Assembly (NCBI GenBank): GCA_943359415.1
Contig: CALRHQ010000003.1
Coordinates: 1 to 32,187, forward strand
Direction of reading: 5' to 3'
DNA from: Candidatus Peribacteria bacterium
GTDB lineage: Bacteria > Patescibacteriota > Gracilibacteria > UBA1369 > LOWO2-01-FULL-3
Length of the DNA: 32,187 nt
The position numbers and the translations under genes were made by a program. This document shows, in pieces, positions 6,946-14,295 of this stretch (position 1 is its first letter; each line of letters begins with the position of its first letter). The notes under the pieces were generated by a model. The model saw only the letters and a program-made list of their open reading frames with translations. It did not search any database and was not told where the DNA came from.

Positions 6946-8207
6946 ATCTGAAAATTAGTGGAATTTTTGAAAAAAGCGGAAGTGCACTTTTGACGGCACT
7001 TCTTGTGATGGGAGTTCTTATGTCTGTTTCTCTTGCGCTTTCTTCACTTGTTTTACGTGAAATTTATACGACTCGTGAAGTTCTTGATGCCGGAATGGCT
7101 TATTATGGAGCTGAGTCTGGAATTGAGGTTTCACTTTACAATATAAAACATAATCTTCCAGGGTGGGAAACTAATGGGAAAGATTTTGTTCCGCTACAAA
7201 TCGATGACGAAAAAAAAGTTGTGACTGAATATAAAGTTGATAATACTTGTAATGCTTATCCGTGTTTCGGATCTGATTTTGATAAGGGTAGTGCAGAAAT
7301 AGATCTGACTGCTTTTTATGATATTCTTGATTTAAATGAGTCGATAACTATTCCGCTTTTTGTTGTAGGTAATGACTATAAAGAGCATAAAGTCCAGAAT
7401 TTTACAGTTGAATTTTATGGAATTTTTAATCCGACGAATGATCTTAAAGTAAAGGGTAAAAAAGGATTTAATCTTAGTGGATGGGATATTTTGAGGTGGA
7501 AGATTTTGGGAATATCAAATGATAACGCTGTTAAAAATAAAACAGAATCTATCAGTGATTTTACCGCCCTTTCTACTTGGGCGCAGGGTGAGGGGCTTAA
7601 TGCCAAAAAAAATGTGACTGATGCAAAAAGACCTTCTTGGTTTGGAAGCGTTAATTGTAGTGCTAATGCTAATGCTAATGCAAATAAGGGGGAGAGGTAT
7701 ACGGATAAAATTACTTGTATTGGATATGGAAGTGGTGCGCAGGCAGTTCATCTTGGTGATGATATTGCGAAAACTGTTGTTGGAAATTGTTTGAATACAG
7801 AGGCGAGAGAACATTATATTTATGCGAATGGTGAGGTTCAAAGTACTGCAAGTTGTTATCCCATTTCTACGTTTTTGCAAGAACACAGGCTGAATTATTT
7901 GACACTTACGAATCTTATGAATCCTGCGGTTTTTGATGATAAATTTAATGAAGATGAAAAACTTGCGATGTCGAAAATATATTTTAGGATTGAGCTTTTT
8001 GGTGAAAATGGAGAGGTCTTAAATGGGCAGAGTGAAAATGCCGTGTATGACAATAAAACGGTTCGTGAATATGCGGAAATTGTTTCAAACGGTTATAGTG
8101 GAAATAGTAAACAAAGTATCAGTGTGAATTTGAAACGCGACAGCTTTATGCCGGTTTTCAATTTCTCTTTGTATAGTACTTATAAAACTGAAAAGGATTG
8201 GTATTAG
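6933..8207 (+). CDS. PilX/GspK-like pilus tip protein
   Basis: Protein of 424 residues. The N-terminus (EKSGSALLTALLVMGVLM) has the pilin-type helix without the usual Glu at +5, as in PilX N-terminal/GspK proteins; the segment MAYYGAESGIEVSLYNI is typical of that group. The remainder is a large extracellular domain with several Cys residues (NTCNAYPCFG, VNCSAN, ITCIG, GNCLN, ASCYP) suited to disulfides. An (Ala-Asn)4 run is encoded by an imperfect hexamer repeat at 7662-7685. It overlaps the preceding prepilin by 13 bases and ends the pilus operon. A tip or adhesin-like role is inferred from family and size. Confidence 0.78.
   Translation: MRKLNLKISGIFEKSGSALLTALLVMGVLMSVSLALSSLVLREIYTTREVLDAGMAYYGAESGIEVSLYNIKHNLPGWETNGKDFVPLQIDDEKKVVTEYKVDNTCNAYPCFGSDFDKGSAEIDLTAFYDILDLNESITIPLFVVGNDYKEHKVQNFTVEFYGIFNPTNDLKVKGKKGFNLSGWDILRWKILGISNDNAVKNKTESISDFTALSTWAQGEGLNAKKNVTDAKRPSWFGSVNCSANANANANKGERYTDKITCIGYGSGAQAVHLGDDIAKTVVGNCLNTEAREHYIYANGEVQSTASCYPISTFLQEHRLNYLTLTNLMNPAVFDDKFNEDEKLAMSKIYFRIELFGENGEVLNGQSENAVYDNKTVREYAEIVSNGYSGNSKQSISVNLKRDSFMPVFNFSLYSTYKTEKDWY
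7662..7685 (+). repeat. GCTAAT hexamer microsatellite, about four copies
   Basis: Three GCTAAT units and a fourth variant GCAAAT lie in tandem inside the PilX-like gene and encode Ala-Asn repeated four times. The unit is a multiple of three, so copy-number changes would alter a linker length but not the frame. Confidence 0.8.
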
Positions 8208-8225
8208 TTTCATCGTTTTCATGCC

Positions 8226-8255
8226 TTGACGTAAAGTTGTCTTGCAGGGTAAGCT
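8226..8255 (+). promoter_or_regulatory. Promoter of metG
   Basis: TTGACG at 8226-8231 with an 18-base spacer to TAAGCT at 8250-8255. The -10 box is weak (3 of 6 matches), but it lies six bases before the metG ATG, the same spacing as the other leaderless candidates here. Confidence 0.4.
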
Positions 8256-8261
8256 TTTTGC

Positions 8262-9791
8262 ATGAATAAATTTTATTTGTCGACGGCGATTGCGTATGTA
8301 AATGCGGCGCCACATATCGGACACGCGCTTGAATTTGTGCAAGCTGATGCGCTTACTCGTTATCATCGTGCGAAAGGGGACAGTGTGTTTTTTCTTACCG
8401 GAACTGATGAACATGGAGTGAAAATTTTTGAAGCGGCGCAGGAGAAGGGAATGGATACGAAAGATTTTGTGGATTTTAATGCTAAACAATTTGAAGATTT
8501 GAGAGGAATTTTGAATTTGGCTTACGATGGTTTTGTACGTACAAGTAGTGAGCATCATAAAAAAGGTGCTAAGAAAATTTGGACGGCAATGTTTGAGGCC
8601 GGAGATATTTATAAGGGAACTTACAAAGGAAATTATTGCGTCGGATGTGAGTCTTTTATCCCTGAAAAAGATTTGGATGAAGGAGGAAATTGCTCTATTC
8701 ATAAGAAAAAACCAAAAACTCTTGAAGAAGAAAATTATTTTTTCAAACTTTCAAAATATTCTGATGCGATAAAAAAGGCTATCGAAAGCGATAAATTGTT
8801 GATTTTGCCTGAGGCCAGGAAAAATGAAATGTTGAACTTGATAGGGGAGGAGGGACTAAAGGATGTGAGTTTTTCGCGTCCGAAAGATTTGCTTCCATGG
8901 GGAGTTGATGTGCCAAATGACGATTCTCAGGTGATGTATGTTTGGTGTGATGCGCTTTCAAATTATATTACTGCGCTTGGATATGCTGATGGTGAAAACG
9001 GGGATGAAAGTGATACTTTCAAGAAATTTTGGCCGTGTGATGTGCATTTGATTGGAAAGGATATTTTGAGATTTCATGCAGGAATTTGGATCGGAATGCT
9101 TTTGTCTGCCGGACTCGGACTACCTAAAGCGATTTATGTACATGGATTTGTGACGAGTGAGGGGCAAAAAATGAGCAAGAGCCTTGGAAATGTAGTGAAT
9201 CCGCTTGAGTATGTCGAAAAATATGGAAGTGAGGCGATGAGATATTATTTGCTTAAAGAAATTCCGACTGCTGATGATGGTGACTTTTCTCATAAAAGAT
9301 TTCTTGAGGTTTTCAATAGTGAACTTGCGAATAGCATGGGGAATTTGGTGAATCGTGTAGTGATGATGACGGATAGATATTGTGAGGGGAAAGTGCCTAA
9401 AGAGGTGGATGGAGCTGGTGTTTATGAATTGCTTATGTTGTCCGTAGAGGCGTATAAAACTGCTTTTGAGAGGTTTGATTTTAAAGTTGCATGTGAAGCT
9501 TTGATTTCTATTGTGAATCTTGGGAACAAATATATTGATGATAAAAAACCTTGGGCAATGGCGAAAGAAACTCCTGAAAAAGTTCCGGAAGTTTTATATA
9601 ATCTTCTTGAATTGCTTCGTTTCGTTGGAATTTTGTTTGCTCCGATTTTGCCTGAGTGTTCAGTAAAAATCTTGAAACAAATTGGTGCGGATTTCAACGA
9701 TATAAAACTTGATTCTTTGAAATGGGGTGTATTAAAAGAAGGAAGTATTATTCAAAAAGCTGAAGTTCTTTTCCCTAGGATTGAAGAATAA
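8262..9791 (+). CDS. metG: Methionyl-tRNA synthetase
   Basis: Class I synthetase of 509 residues that charges tRNA-Met. It shows the HIGH-type motif PHIGHA (residues 17-22), a zinc-knuckle region (CVGCE followed by CSIHKKKP), a WCDALSNYITALG stretch, and KMSKS at 303-307. A helical anticodon-binding domain follows. It lacks the C-terminal EMAP/tRNA-binding domain found in longer MetG forms, so it is the compact bacterial type. It stands between the pilus operon (54 bases upstream, same strand) and the convergent pilT operon, whose last stop is 2 bases away. No Shine-Dalgarno is present; a TTGAC-containing promoter immediately upstream suggests separate transcription. Confidence 0.97.
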   Translation: MNKFYLSTAIAYVNAAPHIGHALEFVQADALTRYHRAKGDSVFFLTGTDEHGVKIFEAAQEKGMDTKDFVDFNAKQFEDLRGILNLAYDGFVRTSSEHHKKGAKKIWTAMFEAGDIYKGTYKGNYCVGCESFIPEKDLDEGGNCSIHKKKPKTLEEENYFFKLSKYSDAIKKAIESDKLLILPEARKNEMLNLIGEEGLKDVSFSRPKDLLPWGVDVPNDDSQVMYVWCDALSNYITALGYADGENGDESDTFKKFWPCDVHLIGKDILRFHAGIWIGMLLSAGLGLPKAIYVHGFVTSEGQKMSKSLGNVVNPLEYVEKYGSEAMRYYLLKEIPTADDGDFSHKRFLEVFNSELANSMGNLVNRVVMMTDRYCEGKVPKEVDGAGVYELLMLSVEAYKTAFERFDFKVACEALISIVNLGNKYIDDKKPWAMAKETPEKVPEVLYNLLELLRFVGILFAPILPECSVKILKQIGADFNDIKLDSLKWGVLKEGSIIQKAEVLFPRIEE

Positions 9792-9793
9792 AT

Positions 9794-10225
9794 TTAGCTT
9801 GCTGCGGATTGAAGAGCTATTTTTATAATGATTCTTACAAGTGAGTAAGAGAAGATTATTATAAGCAATCCAAGTACAGACCATGTCAGGCTGCGTTTGG
9901 CTTCTTCGATTTTCTCAGGTTCTGCTCCAAGCATTGCCATGTTTGAACCCGTCATGACTATTATTATTATGGCTATTGGAGCGGCAAAATAGAGTAAACC
10001 TCCTGCTAGGATTTGCAATAATATTATTGTTCCTGATGTTGTTCCTGCAGTTGTGTTTCCTAAGTCTTTTGATAGATCAAGTGGTTCATTTATAGGTCTC
10101 AAATCTTCAGGAATTGTGTATGCAAATGATGGCATTGTTATGAATGCTGATACAGCAATATTTATGATGGCTGCAAGAGCTATCAGACTAAAGAATTTTG
10201 CTATTTTTTGAAGTTGTTTTCTCAT
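9794..10225 (-). CDS. T4SS-pilin-like (VirB2/TrbC-type) two-helix membrane protein A
   Basis: Protein of 143 residues: signal peptide (about 1-35, ending in SFA), a short polar segment, then two membrane helices (about 68-98 and 113-138) joined by a polar loop MLGAEPEKIEEAKRSL. This two-helix hairpin with an acidic loop ending in an AK pair is what the VirB2/TrbC and T4SS-pilin families look like, and it is shared with the four genes upstream. It is the last gene of the pilT operon, 3 bases after gene B. Its function is unknown; no conjugation genes accompany it. The upstream sequence before the ATG is A-rich and lacks a Shine-Dalgarno. Confidence 0.68.
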   Translation of the reverse strand: MRKQLQKIAKFFSLIALAAIINIAVSAFITMPSFAYTIPEDLRPINEPLDLSKDLGNTTAGTTSGTIILLQILAGGLLYFAAPIAIIIIVMTGSNMAMLGAEPEKIEEAKRSLTWSVLGLLIIIFSYSLVRIIIKIALQSAAS

Positions 10226-10228
10226 TTT

Positions 10229-10633
10229 TTATGCCGCTTTAAAGAAATCAATTTGTGCTATTCCTGAGACTATTCCGTAAGCTGATGCTATTACTAAAAT
10301 TCCAATCAGTAAATATTTTAGCATGTTTTTTGCTTTTGAAGTGTCCTCATCTTCTCCACGTGATTTCAAAAAATATACTCCTATGAAGACCAATGCTGCT
10401 AGACTTAGTATCATTGACCAACCTAAAATTGTTTTTATTACATCTGCAATTGCTGCTTCGATGGTTACGCTTGGTAACTTTTTTATTGTACTCAAATCTG
10501 AATAATCTGTTGTGCTACCGGGGCGTGGTGTCAGTGAGTCTAGAGTCGGTTGAGACGCAATTGCTGTTGCGATGCTTGATAGTTTTAAAAATGCTACGAT
10601 GGCGGCTAATTTTAGTGTTTTAAAGTGTGTCAT
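10229..10633 (-). CDS. T4SS-pilin-like (VirB2/TrbC-type) two-helix membrane protein B
   Basis: Protein of 134 residues with a likely signal peptide (about 1-27), a polar stretch, then helix 1 (about 66-89), the loop SRGEDEDTSKAKNML (91-105), and helix 2 (about 106-127). The loop pattern G-[DE]-x(4-5)-K-A-K is the clearest shared signature with its four paralogous neighbours. It is separated by 2 bases from gene C and by 3 from gene A. The ATG is preceded by AACAAAATAAAA. Assigned to the VirB2-like group by topology and loop motif, not by alignment. It could form a pilus-like polymer or a membrane complex component. Confidence 0.68.
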   Translation of the reverse strand: MTHFKTLKLAAIVAFLKLSSIATAIASQPTLDSLTPRPGSTTDYSDLSTIKKLPSVTIEAAIADVIKTILGWSMILSLAALVFIGVYFLKSRGEDEDTSKAKNMLKYLLIGILVIASAYGIVSGIAQIDFFKAA

Positions 10634-10635
10634 TT

Positions 10636-11100
10636 TTATTTTGTTGTGGCTGTTGAGGTTGGCGGTGTTTCGTTACCATCTATCCTTATATTTGTGACTG
10701 CTGTGACGATTGTGTAGGCTAGTAGCGCTACAATCATTCCTACAATTCCCCAAATAATTTGTGTTTTTCCTTTTCCTGCGGCTTCCTCGTTTCCGTAGGC
10801 AACCAGATAACGAACTCCTCCGATGACGATCATAAGTAAGGCAATTCCTCCTGTCATTCCTATCATTCCAACTGCAAATCTTGGAAGAATTGTATCCACG
10901 AGTTTTGTTCTTGTTTCTTCTGTGGCTTCAGGTCCAGGTAGATTTGTCGGCCTTGGAATCAGTGAAGGTTTGAATGGCTGTTTTACTGTAGTTGCGGCCG
11001 GTTTCTCTGTAGTTGGAGCGGCGTATGTTACTGTTACCGCTGTTGATATAGATATAGCGATGAAAGTCAGTATCAATAATTTTTTAAATATATTTTTCAT
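10636..11100 (-). CDS. T4SS-pilin-like (VirB2/TrbC-type) two-helix membrane protein C
   Basis: Protein of 154 residues: signal peptide (about 1-28), a Pro/Thr-rich extracytoplasmic linker (about 29-65), helix 1 (about 76-100), the loop AYGNEEAAGKGKTQI (101-115), helix 2 (about 116-136), and a short Thr-rich tail. The GG-x-RYLVAYGN pattern after helix 1 is very like the 'pilin' proteins widespread in CPR genomes (T4SS_pilin family, from memory). The gene starts 1 base after the stop of gene D. It is the member with the most family-like sequence and anchors the classification of the group. Confidence 0.75.
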   Translation of the reverse strand: MKNIFKKLLILTFIAISISTAVTVTYAAPTTEKPAATTVKQPFKPSLIPRPTNLPGPEATEETRTKLVDTILPRFAVGMIGMTGGIALLMIVIGGVRYLVAYGNEEAAGKGKTQIIWGIVGMIVALLAYTIVTAVTNIRIDGNETPPTSTATTK

Positions 11101-11101
11101 A

Positions 11102-11806
11102 TTATCTTGTGAAGAATGTTGGATTTACTGTGTAAAGAATAAGTCCTGAAAGGAATAGTACGGCAATTCCTGCTAGAGATTTTAGGATTCTGCCTTTTGC
11201 TTTACCAATCTCTTCGGCTTCACCTCCTGAAAATGAGATCTGGATGCTGCTTATGATGATTACTGCTGTTGCTATAAGTCCTACAAGCCCTGCTGCCCAT
11301 CTGTAAATAAGCCCGACATATCCTTCGATGTACGATGCTCCGCCTTTTCCCAAAATTGCCATAATTGCTCTACAATTGTAGGAAACTTTGTAGGTTGAAA
11401 CCATCTCTTCGTCATTTGCGAGATTTTCTGCGATCGTGGAACAACCTGTTGTTTTATTCGCAAGTTCTGTGATTGTTTTTTCTTCGCCATCTGATTTGAT
11501 AAATCTTAGTGTGCTTCTGTAGCATAATCTTGTTTGTAATTTTGTACTTGTTTTGTCTTCATCTAGAGAAAGTGGTTCTTCTATGAAGGAGATCATCCAA
11601 CCTGATGTTCTGTCTGCGTCTGTGATACATGGAGCACTGTGTTGAGCATCGAGTGCTTTATCGAGTTGTTGTATTTTTGCAGGGTCGAGGTCGGCTGCCA
11701 ATACTGTCATTGAAAATGACATTGTCAAAGCAGAAAATGCGACAATGATATTTGTGAGAGTTATTGTGCTTAAGATTTTTCTAATTTTTTTTGTTTTATT
11801 TTTCAT
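11102..11806 (-). CDS. T4SS-pilin-like two-helix membrane protein D with Cys-containing exported domain
   Basis: Protein of 234 residues: signal peptide (about 1-38), an exported domain (about 39-155) with four Cys (60, 95, 122, 145) that could form two disulfides, then helix 1 (about 165-190), the loop SGGEAEEIGKAKGRI (193-207) and helix 2 (about 208-226). It combines the two-helix hairpin of its neighbours with a unique folded ectodomain. It lies 4 bases after gene E and 1 base before gene C. The ectodomain matches nothing I recognise. It may be a specialised minor subunit of whatever the five hairpin proteins build. Confidence 0.66.
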   Translation of the reverse strand: MKNKTKKIRKILSTITLTNIIVAFSALTMSFSMTVLAADLDPAKIQQLDKALDAQHSAPCITDADRTSGWMISFIEEPLSLDEDKTSTKLQTRLCYRSTLRFIKSDGEEKTITELANKTTGCSTIAENLANDEEMVSTYKVSYNCRAIMAILGKGGASYIEGYVGLIYRWAAGLVGLIATAVIIISSIQISFSGGEAEEIGKAKGRILKSLAGIAVLFLSGLILYTVNPTFFTR

Positions 11807-11810
11807 TGTT

Positions 11811-12464
11811 TTATTTTGGCTGTGTTGTCGATGCTGTATTTGCTGCCGTATTTACACTTTGTGTGATGAAAAGTGATTGTACGAAAATGGTTATCACGTA
11901 TGATAAGAATGTTATAATCAAGCCAATAACTGCATATTTGATTATCTCTTTTGCTTTGTCTATTTTTGTTTGATCTCCTTGTGCGATTATCAACATAAAT
12001 CCTGCGACTATGAAAATTATCATCGCGATTGTTCCAATAATTCCCGTCGCGTAATTTATAACGCTTAATATAAATGCTATTATTGGTGGATTTTTTGTGT
12101 CAGAAAAATATGTTTTTTGCTGATCTTCTCCCGGTAATTTTAGTTGTTCATTTACATTGTATTTCAAATCTTTGAGGTCGTATTTATCATTTTCATTTGC
12201 TGCTTCTTTAAGAGCTTTCAGTTCTTTTTCCATCGCTTCTATATTTGTGCCCATAGTCTTCGCTTGGTCTAAGGTCACGTTTGGTCCCTGATATTCTTTA
12301 TATGCTGCGTCTATTTTTTGTTGTAGCTCCATTATTTTGATTGTTTGTTCTTTTGTTGGAGCTGCAAAAGAAATTTGTGAAAATCCTGTGAACATTGTGA
12401 TTGCAAATATAGCTGTCAAAATTATTCCAAGAATTTTCTTATTTTTATACATTGTGTGTGTCAT
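11811..12464 (-). CDS. T4SS-pilin-like two-helix membrane protein E with coiled-coil ectodomain
   Basis: Protein of 217 residues: signal peptide (about 1-35), an exported charged region (about 37-120) whose first half has heptad-like spacing and is probably coiled coil, helix 1 (about 137-162), the loop AQGDQTKIDKAKEI (161-174), helix 2 (about 175-198) and an Asn/Thr-rich tail. It follows pilT by 10 bases and precedes gene D by 4. A second ATG four codons downstream (MYKNKK) is an equally possible start and gives a more normal signal peptide. It shares the GD-x5-KAK loop with genes B and D. Function unknown. Confidence 0.66.
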   Translation of the reverse strand: MTHTMYKNKKILGIILTAIFAITMFTGFSQISFAAPTKEQTIKIMELQQKIDAAYKEYQGPNVTLDQAKTMGTNIEAMEKELKALKEAANENDKYDLKDLKYNVNEQLKLPGEDQQKTYFSDTKNPPIIAFILSVINYATGIIGTIAMIIFIVAGFMLIIAQGDQTKIDKAKEIIKYAVIGLIITFLSYVITIFVQSLFITQSVNTAANTASTTQPK

Positions 12465-12474
12465 ATTTTTTGTT

Positions 12475-13518
12475 TTATCCTTCGAAATCTTTCGGCATGT
12501 TTAGCATAGCATTTTCCTCTGAAATAAGCCCTGATTCGAGAAGATCTGTGAGTGACTTTTTCATGGTTTGCATTCCTTCTTTCGATGAGGTTTCTATTAC
12601 AGAATTTATTTGATGAGTTGCTGATTTTCTTATCAAATTTGAAACCGCGTTGTTTACAAACATTATTTCATAGGCTCCTACACGGCCTTTTCCATCTTTT
12701 GTTTTGATAAGTGTTTGCCAGAATACAGCTTTCAAACTTTCTGAAAGCTGAGCTTTGATCTGATTTTGTTGTTCTGTTGGGAAGGCATCGATGATTCTGT
12801 TTATCGAATTTGCACATCCTCTCGTATGAAGTGTCGCGAAGACTAAATGTCCTGTTTCAGCAGCTGTGATCGCTTGCTGGATTGTTTCGATATCACGCAT
12901 CTCTCCAATAAGGATAACGTCCGGTGCTTCACGAAGCGCACTTTTTAGCGCTTTTTGGAAACTATGCGTGTGTACTCCAACTTCTCTTTGTTGGATAACC
13001 GACTGGTTGTTTTGGTGAGTGTACTCAATAGGATCCTCGATTGTGATTATATGATTTTTTTGATTTCTGTTTATTTCATTAATCATTGAGGCGAGAGTAG
13101 TTGTCTTTCCACAACCTGTCGGACCGGTTACGATGACGAGTCCATTTTTGAATGTTGTTGCTTTTTTCATCTGTTGTGGAAGTCCGAGTTCGTCCATTGT
13201 AAGAACTTTTTCAGAGATCAGTCTGAAGACTGCTGAAATACCTTTTCTCTGAACAAACATGTTCACCCTAAATCTGGAAATAGTTTCAATATCCAATGAA
13301 AAATCTATGTCGAGCGTTTGTTCAAACATCTTTTTTTGCTCTGGACTCATTATCTCAAGAAGATATTCTTCCGCCATTTTTTTTGTCAGCTCAGGATGTT
13401 CCTCAATTTTCACCAAATCGCCATTTATACGAAGAGTTGGCTTTATTCCAGTGGCAATGAAGACATCTGATGCGTTGTATTGTACTGCTGTACGTAATAT
13501 CTTGGATAACTTGAACAT
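12475..13518 (-). CDS. pilT: PilT-family retraction-type ATPase
   Basis: Hexameric secretion ATPase of 347 residues. It has the N-terminal PAS-like region, Walker A GPTGCGKT (132-139), the Asp box IITIEDPIE, Walker B DVILIGEMRD (200-209), the His box TLHTRGCANSINRIID (229-244), and the C-terminal NLIRKSATHQI motif matching PilT's AIRNLIRE region. Length and motifs fit PilT rather than PilB/GspE, which is longer and has a zinc tetracysteine. PilT normally depolymerises type IV pili and powers twitching and DNA uptake. Here it heads an operon of five VirB2-like genes rather than sitting with pilB/pilC. It has an extended -10 promoter and an A-rich leader (AAAACAAAAACAAAAA) before the ATG. Confidence 0.93.
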   Translation of the reverse strand: MFKLSKILRTAVQYNASDVFIATGIKPTLRINGDLVKIEEHPELTKKMAEEYLLEIMSPEQKKMFEQTLDIDFSLDIETISRFRVNMFVQRKGISAVFRLISEKVLTMDELGLPQQMKKATTFKNGLVIVTGPTGCGKTTTLASMINEINRNQKNHIITIEDPIEYTHQNNQSVIQQREVGVHTHSFQKALKSALREAPDVILIGEMRDIETIQQAITAAETGHLVFATLHTRGCANSINRIIDAFPTEQQNQIKAQLSESLKAVFWQTLIKTKDGKGRVGAYEIMFVNNAVSNLIRKSATHQINSVIETSSKEGMQTMKKSLTDLLESGLISEENAMLNMPKDFEG

Positions 13519-13543
13519 TTTTTGTTTTTGTTTTATTCAGGTA

Positions 13544-13552
13544 ATTATACCA
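13544..13552 (-). promoter_or_regulatory. Extended -10 promoter for the pilT operon
   Basis: Minus strand reads TGGTATAAT: a perfect -10 with the TGn extension. The best -35 position (TTCCAA, 17-base spacer) is a poor match and lies inside the hairpin of the upstream terminator. The leader to the ATG at 13518 is about 20 bases. Confidence 0.6.
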
Positions 13553-13553
13553 T

Positions 13554-13581
13554 AAAAAATCCCCTTTTGGAAAGGGGATTT
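13554..13581 (-). terminator. Rho-independent terminator of the two-gene operon upstream of pilT
   Basis: A perfect 11-bp inverted repeat, AAATCCCCTTT / AAAGGGGATTT, with a 3-base loop (13557-13581), followed on the minus strand by TTT to make a six-T run. It lies 31 bases after the stop at 13613 and directly abuts the pilT promoter. On the plus strand the repeat is not followed by a T run. Confidence 0.85.
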
Positions 13582-13612
13582 ATCTATCTTATGTACTTAT
13601 GTTTAAGTCTTC

Positions 13613-14284
13613 TTACCTTGGGATTTTTTTAACCGCTTCTCCTGTAGTTGTACTTGTTTCTTCCAAAACTGCATTATCATATATTTTATCTGTTCCTGTT
13701 GATACATCTTTTAGGTCTTGTACTGTTTTTCCGAATTCACTATTTTCGCTTGTAGACGAGCTTCCGCCAAGTGATGGTGGATTTGAGGGAGAGGTTTCTT
13801 CTTCAGAAATTGTTGTCTCTGTTGTCGCCTCTGTGTTTCCAAATGGAGAAGAAACTGTTGGAGGTGGAGTGTTGTCTGGTGATGCTCCACTAAAGAAGAA
13901 TGAATATGTTACATATCCAACCGTTGTAAGCCCTATGATGGATACGAAAATTATTATATATAATTTGAATTTCATCATTTTATCGATGATTGATGTTGCG
14001 GCTGCTTCTTGTGCCGGAGTTGGTTGTGTTGTTTGAATCGGAGTAGGAGCTGGTTGTGTAGCCTGTGGTTGTACTTGTGCAGTTTGAACAACTGGATCTG
14101 GAGTAACTGCGGCTTGAACTGGCACAGGAGTTGGTTCTGGTGTGGCCACCGGTTGTTGTTGAATTGTTGGTTGTACTGCTACAGGAGCTTGTGCAGGGAG
14201 AGCCTGCTCTGCAGGCGTGGCAGCTTGAATAGGATCCAGTTTTATTTCGTGTGGTTCGTTTGTATTTTGTGTATTATCAGCCAT
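13613..14284 (-). CDS. Hypothetical Pro/Gln-rich single-pass membrane protein
   Basis: I do not recognise this 223-residue protein. Residues about 20-95 are a low-complexity Pro/Gln/Ala/Thr/Val region with no charge to speak of. A short basic stretch (MMKFKL) precedes one membrane helix (about 107-128), so by the positive-inside rule the proline-rich part is cytoplasmic. The outer C-terminal region is Ser/Thr/Glu-rich and likely disordered. It is co-transcribed with the gene 11 bases upstream and is followed by a strong terminator, which separates it from pilT. The layout would suit a tether or scaffold with a long flexible arm. A coding role is supported by its tight operon position. Confidence 0.7.
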   Translation of the reverse strand: MADNTQNTNEPHEIKLDPIQAATPAEQALPAQAPVAVQPTIQQQPVATPEPTPVPVQAAVTPDPVVQTAQVQPQATQPAPTPIQTTQPTPAQEAAATSIIDKMMKFKLYIIIFVSIIGLTTVGYVTYSFFFSGASPDNTPPPTVSSPFGNTEATTETTISEEETSPSNPPSLGGSSSTSENSEFGKTVQDLKDVSTGTDKIYDNAVLEETSTTTGEAVKKIPR

Positions 14285-14295
14285 TTGGTTTTTTA

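Noticed and set aside
7662..7685. Phase-variable repeat in the PilX-like gene
   Set aside because: The unit is six bases and only four copies are present, so slippage would not switch the frame.
12475..13518. PilB/GspE identity for the ATPase
   Set aside because: Length of 347 residues, absence of the zinc tetracysteine motif and presence of the NLIRKSATHQI region fit PilT.
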